Of a stretch of 64,000 nt of DNA, positions 37,777 to 45,947 are shown piece after piece. The stretch is taken from contig NZ_LWID01000001.1 of the NCBI RefSeq assembly GCF_029783845.1, forward strand, positions 620,001-684,000, written 5' to 3'. Both the position numbers and the translations under genes were made by a program. Below the pieces are notes generated by a model. The model saw nothing but the letters and a program-made list of their open reading frames with translations. It was not told where the DNA came from and did no database searches. The DNA comes from Volucribacter amazonae (GTDB taxonomy: Bacteria > Pseudomonadota > Gammaproteobacteria > Enterobacterales > Pasteurellaceae). Each line of letters starts with the position of its first letter. Within the stretch, counting starts at the first letter, position 1.

Positions 37777-38720
37777 GCGAAACCTTAGCGGCAGTGAAAA
37801 CGGAGATTACCACCGATACCGCTACGGCACATTCTGGGAAATTGGAAAACCATTTTGATAAAGATAAAGCCTTAAAAGAGTTAAATATTCAAGTCAAGGT
37901 AACAAAAGAATTTAGACAAAATGCCTTTAGCACCATTAACGCTTATGTTGAACCTAAACAAGCGGAATTACGCAAGCAAATTAAACAAGCCAAAACAGAG
38001 GAAGAAAAGACCGCACTTTACGCTGAAATTTATAAATTACAATATCAAAAACGTTTACTTGAAACAGTAGTAGGGATTGTCAGTGGCTCGCCTGATATTG
38101 CAATAACACAGGGTACATTACAACTCGCCGCAACGAGAATGCGAGAAGAAACCTTAGCAAACTCAAGAAAATTTAAAGGTATTATTGATAAGAAAACCGG
38201 CGAAGTCTTGTCAAATGTCTCTTATGATAGTGGCTATTTTGATGGGGTTAAATTAGGCGGGGTTAGACTTGATGTTAATGCTATTTGTGATAAAGACCGA
38301 TGTCAAGAAAATTCGGACGGTTCTTTTACTTATATTGGTGATAACCAATATCAAACATTAAGGGATGTTTTAAATCCAAACTTAAATGACGATGCACGAA
38401 TAAAAGGTATGTATGGACAGACAGGAGGGCTACAAGCTATACAAGGGGGTTGGTATTTTTCTAATCAGGGGATTCCTTATAAAATTAATAGTTTTTCTGA
38501 CAACATAGTAGAAGCCTTTGCTGGTCCACATGACCTTTTAGGTGGGCAAGTTTGGGGGTTCTATGATAAGGACGGAAATACAGCGGCTAAAGATCCTGCA
38601 ACTCAATTAAGAGCAGATATTACTACGGCTGTCGCCATACCCGTTACCGCCCCTCTTGCCTTGGCGGATTTTATGAGTTCTGATTTTGTAGAAATATTAA
38701 TGAAAATAGGGGGCAATTAA
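37749..38720 (+). CDS. orphan CdiA-type C-terminal toxin module 1
   Basis: This 323-residue orphan begins with KTLSETLAAVKTEI, homologous to the TpsA segment KTLSETLEAVKTNI. It shares 21 identical bases with it (37767-37787 versus 36021-36041) and has the same KELNIQVKVTKE linker. It diverges after about 60 residues. The tip includes IQGGWYFSNQGIPYKI and FAGPHDLLGGQVWGFYD, a block I associate with haemagglutinin C-termini. Its activity is not known to me. It lacks a signal and TPS domain, so it is silent unless recombined onto tpsA. The first ATG may not be a real start. Confidence 0.6.
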   Translation: MWMEYKKTLSETLAAVKTEITTDTATAHSGKLENHFDKDKALKELNIQVKVTKEFRQNAFSTINAYVEPKQAELRKQIKQAKTEEEKTALYAEIYKLQYQKRLLETVVGIVSGSPDIAITQGTLQLAATRMREETLANSRKFKGIIDKKTGEVLSNVSYDSGYFDGVKLGGVRLDVNAICDKDRCQENSDGSFTYIGDNQYQTLRDVLNPNLNDDARIKGMYGQTGGLQAIQGGWYFSNQGIPYKINSFSDNIVEAFAGPHDLLGGQVWGFYDKDGNTAAKDPATQLRADITTAVAIPVTAPLALADFMSSDFVEILMKIGGN

Positions 38721-39085
38721 TGCGATTATTGATAATAATTCTTTTGTCTACATTGACAAGTGCTTGTTGGTTTTCTAATGACTGTTTCTATACCCTTGTT
38801 ACAACTAACTGTACTTGGAAGTATCCACTTTATCCTGATATAACAAGATATCAAAAACCTGATTCTTTAGGAAATACCAATAAAGAACAGCGTTGGCAAG
38901 ACGCTATTAGTTGTGGGGCAAAATATACTGAAGATGGTTGGATAGATAAAACTCTTCCTCGTGTAGATGATTTTAGTGGAAAGAATGTGAATGGTATTCG
39001 TAAGTTTGCTTTATGTATGAAAGACAAAGGATATTATATCGCTAACCCTACTGAATGTTGGAAAAAAAATATTTGTCATTTATAA
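38720..39085 (+). CDS. lipoprotein, candidate immunity protein for orphan module 1
   Basis: This 121-residue protein has signal peptide and lipobox TSAC (about Cys16), with several further cysteines (DCFYTLVTTNC, SCGAKY, LCMKDKGYY, ECWKKNIC) that may form disulfides in the periplasm. The ATG overlaps the last base of the orphan module stop (TAATG), implying translational coupling. It is not recognised as a named family. Repeated pairing of toxin tip and cysteine-rich lipoprotein here supports an immunity role, which is inference. Confidence 0.6.
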   Translation: MRLLIIILLSTLTSACWFSNDCFYTLVTTNCTWKYPLYPDITRYQKPDSLGNTNKEQRWQDAISCGAKYTEDGWIDKTLPRVDDFSGKNVNGIRKFALCMKDKGYYIANPTECWKKNICHL

Positions 39086-39093
39086 CTAATTAA

Positions 39094-40758
39094 ATGCCAT
39101 GCATACGATTATTGATATTAGAACAAGCTCAATTGCAAGCTGAGCTAACCCAATTAACCCACTATCTTAACGACAACCAAACTCGCTATGACCTTTGGAA
39201 AGAAGGGGGCATGGGCAGAGCCTTATTGCACGCAACCGCAGGCGGATTATTAACAGGCGATATCAGCGGTGCTGCTGCTTCAGGTGCGACTTCCCTTTCA
39301 GCCCCACTGATTGAACAACTAAGCGATAAAGCCCAAGCCCAGTTTGGCAACGCAGGAAAAGCGGTGGTTGATATGACCGCTGGCTTAGCCGTTGGTGCCG
39401 CCGTAGGCAAGGGTAATATGGGAGCGATCAGTGCGGGGATAAATACCGATTGGTATAATCGCCAGTTGCATCCGAGTGAAATGAAATGGATAAAAGAAAA
39501 CGCAAAACAATTTGCTGTCCAGCAAGGTTTGACTGAACAAGAAGCTGAACGTATCTTGACTTCAGTCGCTCTATCTCAAGTAGATAAAGCCTATAGTTAT
39601 TTGGAAAATGACACACTACATTACCAAAATGCTCAAAAGTTTCTTGCTAGTATTGCGGGAACTCACTTTACTGATGAGTATGGAAGAATACAAACATTAT
39701 TTGATGAAAAAGGAAATTCTAACTTTGATAACTTTGCGATTAATATTGAGTATGTTCGTCCTAATAGCGAATTATACAATAATGTTGTTGCACAGTCCCC
39801 AACATATCACAATAATCTGAGTAGCGAAATACTTTGGAAAGCTGGGAACTCTAAATTAGGTAATATGGCAAGCCAACCGGAAAAAGTACAAAAAACGCTA
39901 TTAGACCACCTTATTACGTCAAAGCAAGAATCAATTCTAGCATTGGCGAATAATACTGCAAAATCTCAACAAGAACACGGGTGGGAAAAAAGAGTCATAT
40001 TTTCAGGAACTGGCATTGAATATACCTTGAAAGGAATAAACCAAGGCGAAGTAAATACGGAACATAATCAAGAACGGATAAATTTACAAACAATCAATTC
40101 CAATATTAACAACAGTATAAGTAACATTTATTCTCTTGCTGAAGTACAAGGCTATCTCAGTAAAGATGAACGCATAGCATATCAAAAAGCTAATTCAACA
40201 TTGCTTAGTTTAGAAGGGCTTACTGCTTATGGGGGGATTGATACGGTTACAGGTACTCTAAATAAGATATCGAAAAGACGTGACAGTATTGTCATCGGAA
40301 GTAAAAAAACTATGGAAGAGACTTCTTTAAATACTGCTGATACCTACGCCAAAATAAAAGATTTATTAAGAGGAGAAGTCACGGTATATAGAGTAGAAGG
40401 AATTCCAAATCAGCGATTATTCATAGATGAAACAGGTAATGTTACTTTCCTTGGAGATACAACATTGTATTTAAACTTTGGTAGTAAAAAAAGAGCAATT
40501 CAATATTTACAACAAAAAGTTGATAACGGTTTAATCGGAGCTGAAATAAAAAGCTTTAGAATTCCTAAATCATTTAGAAATGAGATAAGTGACATTGCAA
40601 TAGAGGAGAAAAAAATAAAAACAGACGATCCTAATAGATTGCAACCAGTCATAGCAGATCCTACAAAAGCAAAATATCAGTATGGGTTGAGAAAAGAACA
40701 AATCAAGAAATTAAAATCTAATATTATTGAAGGTAGTGGAAAGAATGGAAATGAATAA
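39094..40758 (+). CDS. orphan CdiA-type C-terminal toxin module 2
   Basis: These 554 residues start abruptly inside a TpsA-like region (EQAQLQAELTQLTHYLNDNQ). They include a pretoxin block GGMGRALLHATAGGLL to SAPLIEQLS, then a helical stretch. The C-terminal module is YRVEGIPNQRLFIDETGNV, LYLNFGSKKRAIQYL and RNEISDIAIEE. The final module resembles tips found in other polymorphic toxins (RHS/CdiA); I do not know its reaction. There is no signal peptide and no convincing ribosome site at 39094, so it is probably a displaced tip kept for recombination. The last 200 residues are AT-rich relative to the first part. Confidence 0.6.
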   Translation: MPCIRLLILEQAQLQAELTQLTHYLNDNQTRYDLWKEGGMGRALLHATAGGLLTGDISGAAASGATSLSAPLIEQLSDKAQAQFGNAGKAVVDMTAGLAVGAAVGKGNMGAISAGINTDWYNRQLHPSEMKWIKENAKQFAVQQGLTEQEAERILTSVALSQVDKAYSYLENDTLHYQNAQKFLASIAGTHFTDEYGRIQTLFDEKGNSNFDNFAINIEYVRPNSELYNNVVAQSPTYHNNLSSEILWKAGNSKLGNMASQPEKVQKTLLDHLITSKQESILALANNTAKSQQEHGWEKRVIFSGTGIEYTLKGINQGEVNTEHNQERINLQTINSNINNSISNIYSLAEVQGYLSKDERIAYQKANSTLLSLEGLTAYGGIDTVTGTLNKISKRRDSIVIGSKKTMEETSLNTADTYAKIKDLLRGEVTVYRVEGIPNQRLFIDETGNVTFLGDTTLYLNFGSKKRAIQYLQQKVDNGLIGAEIKSFRIPKSFRNEISDIAIEEKKIKTDDPNRLQPVIADPTKAKYQYGLRKEQIKKLKSNIIEGSGKNGNE

Positions 40759-41320
40759 TGATTTTTATCAAATGATTATTATGGAAAAAGAGAGATTGAA
40801 AAATTCCGCTTTTCCAGAATATCGAGAAAATGATGGAATGGGAGCTAATTTTCTAATTATATGTAATGGCAATGCTACAGAAGTGTTAGATTTGGCTAGA
40901 AAGGTTTTATTAATTATTAACGAACAATACTCAGCTAAAACTTGGCCTAGCGATGAAAAATGGCTGAGTCTTATGCCTAAAAACTTTTTAAATAATTTTG
41001 AAAAAGAAGAAAAAAAGATAACTAAAAATTTGTGGTCTAATTTCTTTCATAAAATGACATCTAAAAAACCTCAGAATAGTAAATGGACTTTTGAAAATTG
41101 GATTTTTCTAATGGAACCAATAGATAGAAGTTGGTTTTGGTGGGGAGCTACAGTCATAGATGAAAAAGATGGAAATAATTATTTATTTTTTACAACTAGA
41201 GTATTAGATGATCCTTTTTTAGCAGGAACATTAAAATGGCTATTTCTTGGTGCTGGAGCCATAGAAGTCCTAGATGAAGATGAGTTTTCAAAAAGATTTA
41301 ATATTAATTTACTGAAGTAA
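40745..41320 (+). CDS. candidate immunity protein for orphan module 2
   Basis: This cytoplasmic-looking protein of about 191 residues has GMGANFLIICNGNATEVLDLA, a WTFENWIFLMEP segment and an acidic C-terminus. The start overlaps the toxin stop; ATG at 40745 follows GGAAAG, and an earlier in-frame ATG exists at 40727. It has no signal peptide, unlike the lipoproteins upstream, suggesting the cognate toxin acts in the cytoplasm. The family is not recognised. Confidence 0.6.
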   Translation: MEMNNDFYQMIIMEKERLKNSAFPEYRENDGMGANFLIICNGNATEVLDLARKVLLIINEQYSAKTWPSDEKWLSLMPKNFLNNFEKEEKKITKNLWSNFFHKMTSKKPQNSKWTFENWIFLMEPIDRSWFWWGATVIDEKDGNNYLFFTTRVLDDPFLAGTLKWLFLGAGAIEVLDEDEFSKRFNINLLK

Positions 41321-41335
41321 TAATTATAAGTAGGA

Positions 41336-41890
41336 CAAAAGAAAATATAAAATCTCAATTACTTCCAAAAATACAAGAAAATGAGCAAATATTAATATCG
41401 TGAGTTAGGATTTGTTAATGCATCAAAAGTATGCCAATCCGCTTGTGAATTAAAACCGACCAGCAATAAAGAAAGAGATCTTATTGAGAGCATTGTTAAA
41501 AATGGTGACCGCACAGGGGTCAAAACAGAGCAATTAATCACCAGCCTTGCAGGACGTTCAGGATATAAAGTGCTTGATTGGGGTAAATATGGCTCAAATA
41601 ATGGTTTTGATCATGTTTTAATGGGCAAAGACGGCACCATTATCATTATTGATAGCAAACAATTAAGAAATGGGGCTATTCAGGTAAGCAATAATGCAGC
41701 TGGGAATAGCAATCAGCTATCTCGAAAATGGATAGCTAATGTAGCAGGTAAACTACCTAATGAGGATATTAAAAAACAGATCCTGCAATCTCTCGATGAA
41801 AATAAAATGAAAACCATTGTTGCTGGGGTGGATAAACGAGATGGCACCATTAAGTTAATTCCCGTAAAAATACCTGATAAAACCAAATAA
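41336..41890 (+). pseudogene. fragment of a nuclease-type CdiA toxin tip
   Basis: An open frame from 41396 has no ATG. Just upstream another frame (SQLLPKIQENEQILI) joins it after a one-base shift near 41398, so the module is broken. The readable part contains KERDLIESIVKNGDRTGV, TSLAGRSGYKVLDWGKYGSN and GFDHVLMGKDGTIIIIDSKQ. The D-(x)n-DSK pattern is that of PD-(D/E)XK nucleases used as CdiA tips. A GTG at 41570 could start a 106-residue product lacking the linker. It is followed by an Imm49-like gene, its likely partner. Confidence 0.6.
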
Positions 41891-41905
41891 CAGAGGATAG
41901 GTTCT

Positions 41906-42946
41906 ATGTCAAAAAATTACAAAGTTTATTTAGGTAACGTAACAGGACGCAGTTATGAAGAAAGTATTCAGCATTGCCAAAGTGAAGCTGATTATCTTTA
42001 TAAAAAAGGATATTTTGACCTCTACGATGTAGATTTCGATAAAGGTACAAGAACTTTAAGAGATAAGCCAATCAGTACGCTTGAAGAAAAATTAAAGCGT
42101 ATTAAGGAAAAAAAAGGACATCCTTTATATAGTATGTTATGGATTAGTAACTATTATGCTGCTCAAGCCTCTTTGGATTTATTGCTTAACGCCGATATTA
42201 AAGCATTTAAAAAACATGCTTATATTGCAGGAAAACTGCAAATTCTCTCAGAATATGATTATCAATGGGCATATAACGGCATCAATGTACATCATTTTTT
42301 TCTTAGCATTATGTCGGATAGCCCTGATTTAATTAACTTTTTGATTAAACATCGTGATGAGATCGTTTCAGTAAAAAAACGTTATGCCAGTGATGATCCT
42401 CGACCTTATTTTAATGCCAATACCTTATTGGCATTATCAGGGGAATGGGAGCTGTTAAAAAGTAGAAGTCAAGTCTATTTAAAAGATGAATATAAATCAC
42501 GTCATTACCGAATGCGCATACCTGACCATGAATTTTACATCGCCCTATGTGATAAAGATATTGAAGGAATGAAAACCGCATTAAACAAATTATTAGAACC
42601 TAAATTAGCCAAACGTGCAGTATATGATACCAATGTATGGTTTGATTTTTATTTACAATTACAGGTGTTATTATATGCCAAAATCGCAGCCATTCACGGC
42701 TTTGATTTAGGCATTGATAGCCCTATCGCCCCTAAGGAGTTAATTGAATATAAACCCCTCAAACCACGGGAATATGAAGACCCTTACGATTTTATGAAAG
42801 AATTTGATTATGACCAACCAATTATGAATTGGATCAATTATTGGAATGCTATTATTGAAGAAAATCAACGTGAAGCAGAAAAGAACCGTAAAAAGCCCTC
42901 TTGGTTTCAGGAATTAATATCAATTATAAAAATATTTATTAAGTAA
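41906..42946 (+). CDS. Imm49-like immunity protein
   Basis: This 346-residue, helix-rich soluble protein has the pattern HHFFLSIMSDSPDLINFLIKH and later PDHEFYIALCDKDIEGMKTAL. It resembles the Imm49 family of polymorphic-toxin immunity proteins. It lies 15 bases after the nuclease-tip fragment, with AGAGGATAGG as ribosome site, and appears intact. It may still protect against neighbours carrying the matching nuclease tip. The family call is from memory of the pattern. Confidence 0.55.
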   Translation: MSKNYKVYLGNVTGRSYEESIQHCQSEADYLYKKGYFDLYDVDFDKGTRTLRDKPISTLEEKLKRIKEKKGHPLYSMLWISNYYAAQASLDLLLNADIKAFKKHAYIAGKLQILSEYDYQWAYNGINVHHFFLSIMSDSPDLINFLIKHRDEIVSVKKRYASDDPRPYFNANTLLALSGEWELLKSRSQVYLKDEYKSRHYRMRIPDHEFYIALCDKDIEGMKTALNKLLEPKLAKRAVYDTNVWFDFYLQLQVLLYAKIAAIHGFDLGIDSPIAPKELIEYKPLKPREYEDPYDFMKEFDYDQPIMNWINYWNAIIEENQREAEKNRKKPSWFQELISIIKIFIK

Positions 42947-43570
42947 TCCTATGTGACAATGATAACGAGTTCTAATGGCTTTAATATTGGTGAGTTGCTA
43001 GCCTTTGATTGGTGTAATAGTATGTATTTAAGGCTAATCTAATACAGCTTCTAATAAAATATAGGTAAAAAGCCAATGTCCCCAAACATCACCCAACAAG
43101 GCAATTTATTTGGCAATAATGTGAATTTGCTTGCCCAGCAAAAACTCATCAACCTCGGTGGTAAAATTCAAGCTTTAGAGTCGGTAGCCCTCGTGGGTAG
43201 AACGATAGCTTGCTTCATCACACACCTAACTTTATTGAAGCTCTTGAAAATTTAAATTCGGACGAATAGACTTGTCAGTTCTGCTACCTGCTCCACATGG
43301 CTAAACAAACTAACCCGGCATCTTATCGTCAAATTAATATAACGACAAGTATAGGCAAATTCATTGTTATGCTGAAAATAGAAATCAACGACTTATTGTT
43401 CAAATGTCTAGTTATACTTTATCATAAAAAAATCTACTTCTTAATCCGTTAATTGTTTAGTCTAATTTTTTAGGGGCGTAGATCATAGCAAAGATTTTTC
43501 TTTTCATCTATTAAACTCTTTGATTCCGTACAAATAGAGTATGTTTCTTATAGATATATTTTGTCTAGCT
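42947..43570 (+). other. degraded end of the toxin island, no intact gene
   Basis: Roughly 690 bases separate the Imm49-like gene from the next gene and contain only remnants. 42975-43000 reads SSNGFNIG, like the TpsB C-terminus (ASNGITGFNIG). 43080-43202 duplicates part of tpsA. 43207-43272 reads LLHHTPNFIEALENLNSDE then stop. A 51-codon frame at 43297-43452 seems broken by a shift, giving NRNQRLIVQMSSYTLS in another frame. These look like remains of a second TPS locus or further toxin/immunity pairs. Confidence 0.5.
43080..43202 (+). repeat. duplicated fragment of tpsA
   Basis: About 123 bases are nearly identical to tpsA 33582-33704. The shared text runs from AACATCACCCAACAAGGC through CTCATCAACCTCGGTGG to CCCTCGTGGGTA, with a handful of substitutions. 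It is out of context here and marks a past duplication or recombination. Confidence 0.85.
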
Positions 43571-43575
43571 ATAAT

Positions 43576-43612
43576 AAAAGCACTCGGAGGATTATCAACG
43601 AGTGCTTTTTTA
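43576..43612. terminator. strong terminator at the island edge
   Basis: AAAAGCACTCG/CGAGTGCTTTT is an eleven-base stem with a 12-base loop, T-run on the right and A-run on the left. It separates the toxin island from the minus-strand SirB2-like gene and can serve both. Confidence 0.85.
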
Positions 43613-43640
43613 TTGCTTGATGATAGCCTATCTTCAAATA

Positions 43641-43997
43641 CTAATGAAAATAAGCAACGAGTATCGCTCCAATAAAGCAAGCACAGGCAATGAAAAAATA
43701 CAAAGGACTAAATCCTAAGGATTTCTTACTAAGGGTTTTAGCCGCAAAAATAATATACCCCACTAATAATAGTAATTTTATCGCTAGCCAAGTGGGTAAA
43801 CCATATCCCAATAAAATAGTTATTGCCAATCCGCTGACTAATAATAAAGTATCACTTAAGTGCGGTAGGATTTTTAAAAGTTTTATGGCACGCCAGTTTT
43901 TACCACGAAATTGCATAGCACTACGCACTATAAAGAGTAATAAGCTAGTATATGCACTGGTAATATGAATATAAAACAAGGTTAGACTATCAAACAT
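43641..43997 (-). CDS. SirB2-family inner-membrane protein
   Basis: This 118-residue protein has four predicted membrane helices and the SirB2 pattern of an early histidine (YIHITSAYTSLLLF), a central HLSDTLLLVSGLA and a GFSPLYFF loop. Family members neighbour prmC/sirB1 in enterobacteria; their role is unclear. Here it lies between the island terminator and a tRNA gene. The assignment rests on motif layout and length. Confidence 0.75.
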   Translation of the reverse strand: MFDSLTLFYIHITSAYTSLLLFIVRSAMQFRGKNWRAIKLLKILPHLSDTLLLVSGLAITILLGYGLPTWLAIKLLLLVGYIIFAAKTLSKKSLGFSPLYFFIACACFIGAILVAYFH

Positions 43998-44053
43998 TAA
44001 TCACTCCAAATTAAAGTAAGAATATAGAAAATATAGCTATGAGGAAAAAAGAT

Positions 44054-44129
44054 TGGTGCCCCCTGCCGGACTTGAACCAGCGACCAAGCGATTATGAGTC
44101 GCCTGCTCTAACCACTGAGCTAAGGGGGC
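44054..44129 (-). tRNA. ileX: tRNA-Ile2 (CAU, lysidine-modified)
   Basis: On the minus strand a complete cloverleaf of 76 nt includes the encoded CCA. The acceptor is GCCCCCT/AGGGGGC, the D arm GCTCAGTGGTTAGAGC, the anticodon loop CTCATAA (anticodon CAT) and the T arm GCTGGTTCAAGTCCGGC. Nearly all positions match E. coli ileX/ileY rather than tRNA-Met, so it should be modified by TilS to read AUA. Confidence 0.93.
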
Positions 44130-44208
44130 ATAAATGAAAACTCGGCAATTATATTGTAATAATGGCGTTATGTCTATTAGTTCGTATTTAACTGAATGAA
44201 TTTCAAAC

Positions 44209-44238
44209 AAAAAAAAGCCTTTCAAAAATTGAAAGGCT
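44209..44238 (-). terminator. trhP terminator
   Basis: On the minus strand a perfect ten-base stem AGCCTTTCAA/TTGAAAGGCT with a three-base loop is followed by at least six Ts. It lies between the trhP stop and tRNA-Ile2. Confidence 0.85.
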
Positions 44239-44328
44239 AAAAATATTTGGAGTCATACTTTTTTAGGGTATGAGCATAATTATAAACATATTTTTAACAA
44301 AAGCAATACTATTTTTTTACTTTTTTTG

Positions 44329-45705
44329 TTATTTTTGTTGGTGTGGGTTTCTTGTATTGGTATTGTTTAAATTACGCATTAATAAAGCATAATTAAGATC
44401 AATATCCTTTGGTACATCAAGAAAGACAAAATGCCCATCACCTAATCCCGCCTCAACTTGTTGATTTTTGCGGTTTAGCATACGTTGAATCGTAAAAGTG
44501 ATATTGCCTTTTGGTGTCATCATTTCTACTTCATCACCCACTAAAAATTTATTTTTTACCGCAACTTCGGCTAATCCCTCTTGATTACGCACCCCAGTAA
44601 ACTCGCCAACAAATTGTTGACGCTCGGAAATGGAATAACCATAATCATAATTTTGGTATTCATCATGGGTATGGCGGCGTAAAAAACCTTCGGTGTACCC
44701 TCGATGAGCAAGAGATTCTAAAGTTGTCATTAGGCTTTCATCAAAAGGTTTACCTTCAGCTGCATCATCAATGGCTTTGCGATAAACTTGGGCAGTTCTG
44801 GCACAATAATAAAAAGATTTTGTTCGTCCTTCAATTTTTAATGAATGCACACCAAGTGCGGTGAGTTTTTCAACATGTTGTACCGCCCGTAAATCTTTAG
44901 AATTCATAATGTAAGTGCCATGCTCGTCTTCAAAGGCGGACATTTGTTCATCAGGACGTTGATTTTCCGTTAATAAGAACACTTTATTGGTGGTAGCCCC
45001 TTCGCCTAAGGTTGGCGCAACATTGGTAATGGGAATCTGTTGATTTTCAGCAATAATATTGCCCACTTCGTCTTCTTTTCCCTCAGCAACATTATATTCC
45101 CAACGGCACGCATTGGTGCAAGTTCCCTGATTAGGATCACGTTTGTTAATGTAACCAGAGAGTAAGCAACGCCCAGAATATGCCATACATAATGCCCCAT
45201 GTACAAAAATTTCAAGTTCAATGTCAGGCACTTTTTGGCGAATTTCGGCAATTTCTTCTAGGGATAATTCACGAGAGAGAATGACGCGAGTTAAACCCAT
45301 TTGATGCCAGAATTTTACTGTTGCCCAGTTTACCGCATTAGCTTGTACCGAGAGATGAATATCCATTTGCGGGAAATGCTCTCTTACTAACATAATAAGC
45401 CCGGGGTCGGACATAATAAAAGCATCAGGTTGCATTGCAACAATAGGCTCTAAATCTTTGATAAAGCTCTTTAATTTTGAATTATGTGGTGCAATGTTGA
45501 TAACCACATAGAATTTTTTGCCTAGGGCATGGGCTTCATCAATGCCAATTTTGAGGTTGGCATGATTAAATTCGTTATTGCGTACACGCAAGCTATAACG
45601 AGGTTGCCCTGCATAAACCGCATCTGCCCCATAGGCAAAGGCATAACGCATATTTTTTAATGAGCCAGCAGGAGAAAGTAGCTCAGGTTTAAAGGTTGTT
45701 GTCAT
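44329..45705 (-). CDS. trhP: U32-family tRNA hydroxylation protein TrhP (YegQ)
   Basis: This 458-residue U32 protein supports prephenate-dependent hydroxylation of uridine 34 to ho5U. The family signature EIFVHGALCMAYSGRCLLSGY and the cysteines of NQGTCTNACRWEY (four conserved Cys, likely a metal or Fe-S site) are present. It starts LLSPAGSLKNMRYAFAYGADA. The C-terminal beta domain (VGDEVEMMTPKGN) matches YegQ rather than the shorter RlhA or UbiU/V. It is monocistronic. Confidence 0.9.
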   Translation of the reverse strand: MTTTFKPELLSPAGSLKNMRYAFAYGADAVYAGQPRYSLRVRNNEFNHANLKIGIDEAHALGKKFYVVINIAPHNSKLKSFIKDLEPIVAMQPDAFIMSDPGLIMLVREHFPQMDIHLSVQANAVNWATVKFWHQMGLTRVILSRELSLEEIAEIRQKVPDIELEIFVHGALCMAYSGRCLLSGYINKRDPNQGTCTNACRWEYNVAEGKEDEVGNIIAENQQIPITNVAPTLGEGATTNKVFLLTENQRPDEQMSAFEDEHGTYIMNSKDLRAVQHVEKLTALGVHSLKIEGRTKSFYYCARTAQVYRKAIDDAAEGKPFDESLMTTLESLAHRGYTEGFLRRHTHDEYQNYDYGYSISERQQFVGEFTGVRNQEGLAEVAVKNKFLVGDEVEMMTPKGNITFTIQRMLNRKNQQVEAGLGDGHFVFLDVPKDIDLNYALLMRNLNNTNTRNPHQQK

Positions 45706-45734
45706 TGTTTTCTCTTAGTCTGATTTCAAGTCAG

Positions 45735-45754
45735 CCACTTCCCTTAGGAAGTGG
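45735..45754. repeat. hairpin in the trhP leader
   Basis: A perfect eight-base stem CCACTTCC/GGAAGTGG with a four-base loop lies 30-50 bases upstream of the trhP start, next to a Correia-like element. It could be a leader structure or a terminator for transcripts entering from upstream. Confidence 0.45.
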
Positions 45755-45762
45755 GGTAATAT

Positions 45763-45868
45763 AATAGTCGTTTCAATTTAAAATAAGATAAGGCAGCATA
45801 CCGAATACAGTACAGATAGTACGGCGAGAAACGGCAACAGCGTATCATTTTAAAATGGAACGACTATA
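45763..45868 (+). mobile_element. Correia-like element (106 bp)
   Basis: Starts AATAGTCGTTTCAATTTAAA and ends TTTAAAATGGAACGACTATA. The interior keeps GAATACAGTACAGATAGTAC and GGCAACAGCGTAT. It is moderately diverged and lies between trhP and the DUF945 gene. Confidence 0.85.
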
Positions 45869-45917
45869 ATGAGATTAAATGGCACATTGTAGGCATATTT
45901 TATCATTTGTAAATAGC

Positions 45918-45940
45918 AATCCCCTAATAAATAGGGGATT
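45918..45940 (-). terminator. hairpin after the DUF945 gene
   Basis: The nine-base stem AATCCCCTA/TAGGGGATT with a five-base loop lies just downstream of the minus-strand stop. The T-run is poor, so termination efficiency is uncertain. Confidence 0.5.
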
Positions 45941-45947
45941 GAATGGT

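Noticed and set aside
43297..43452. 51-codon frame as a small gene
   Set aside because: It has no ribosome site, and a more protein-like continuation exists in another frame, so it looks like decayed sequence.
44037..44225. 62-codon open frame on the minus strand
   Set aside because: It is the translation of tRNA-Ile2 and its flanks.
45735..45754. CCACTTCC hairpin as an IS200/IS605 end
   Set aside because: There is no transposase or omega-RNA-like sequence nearby; the hairpin alone is not enough.
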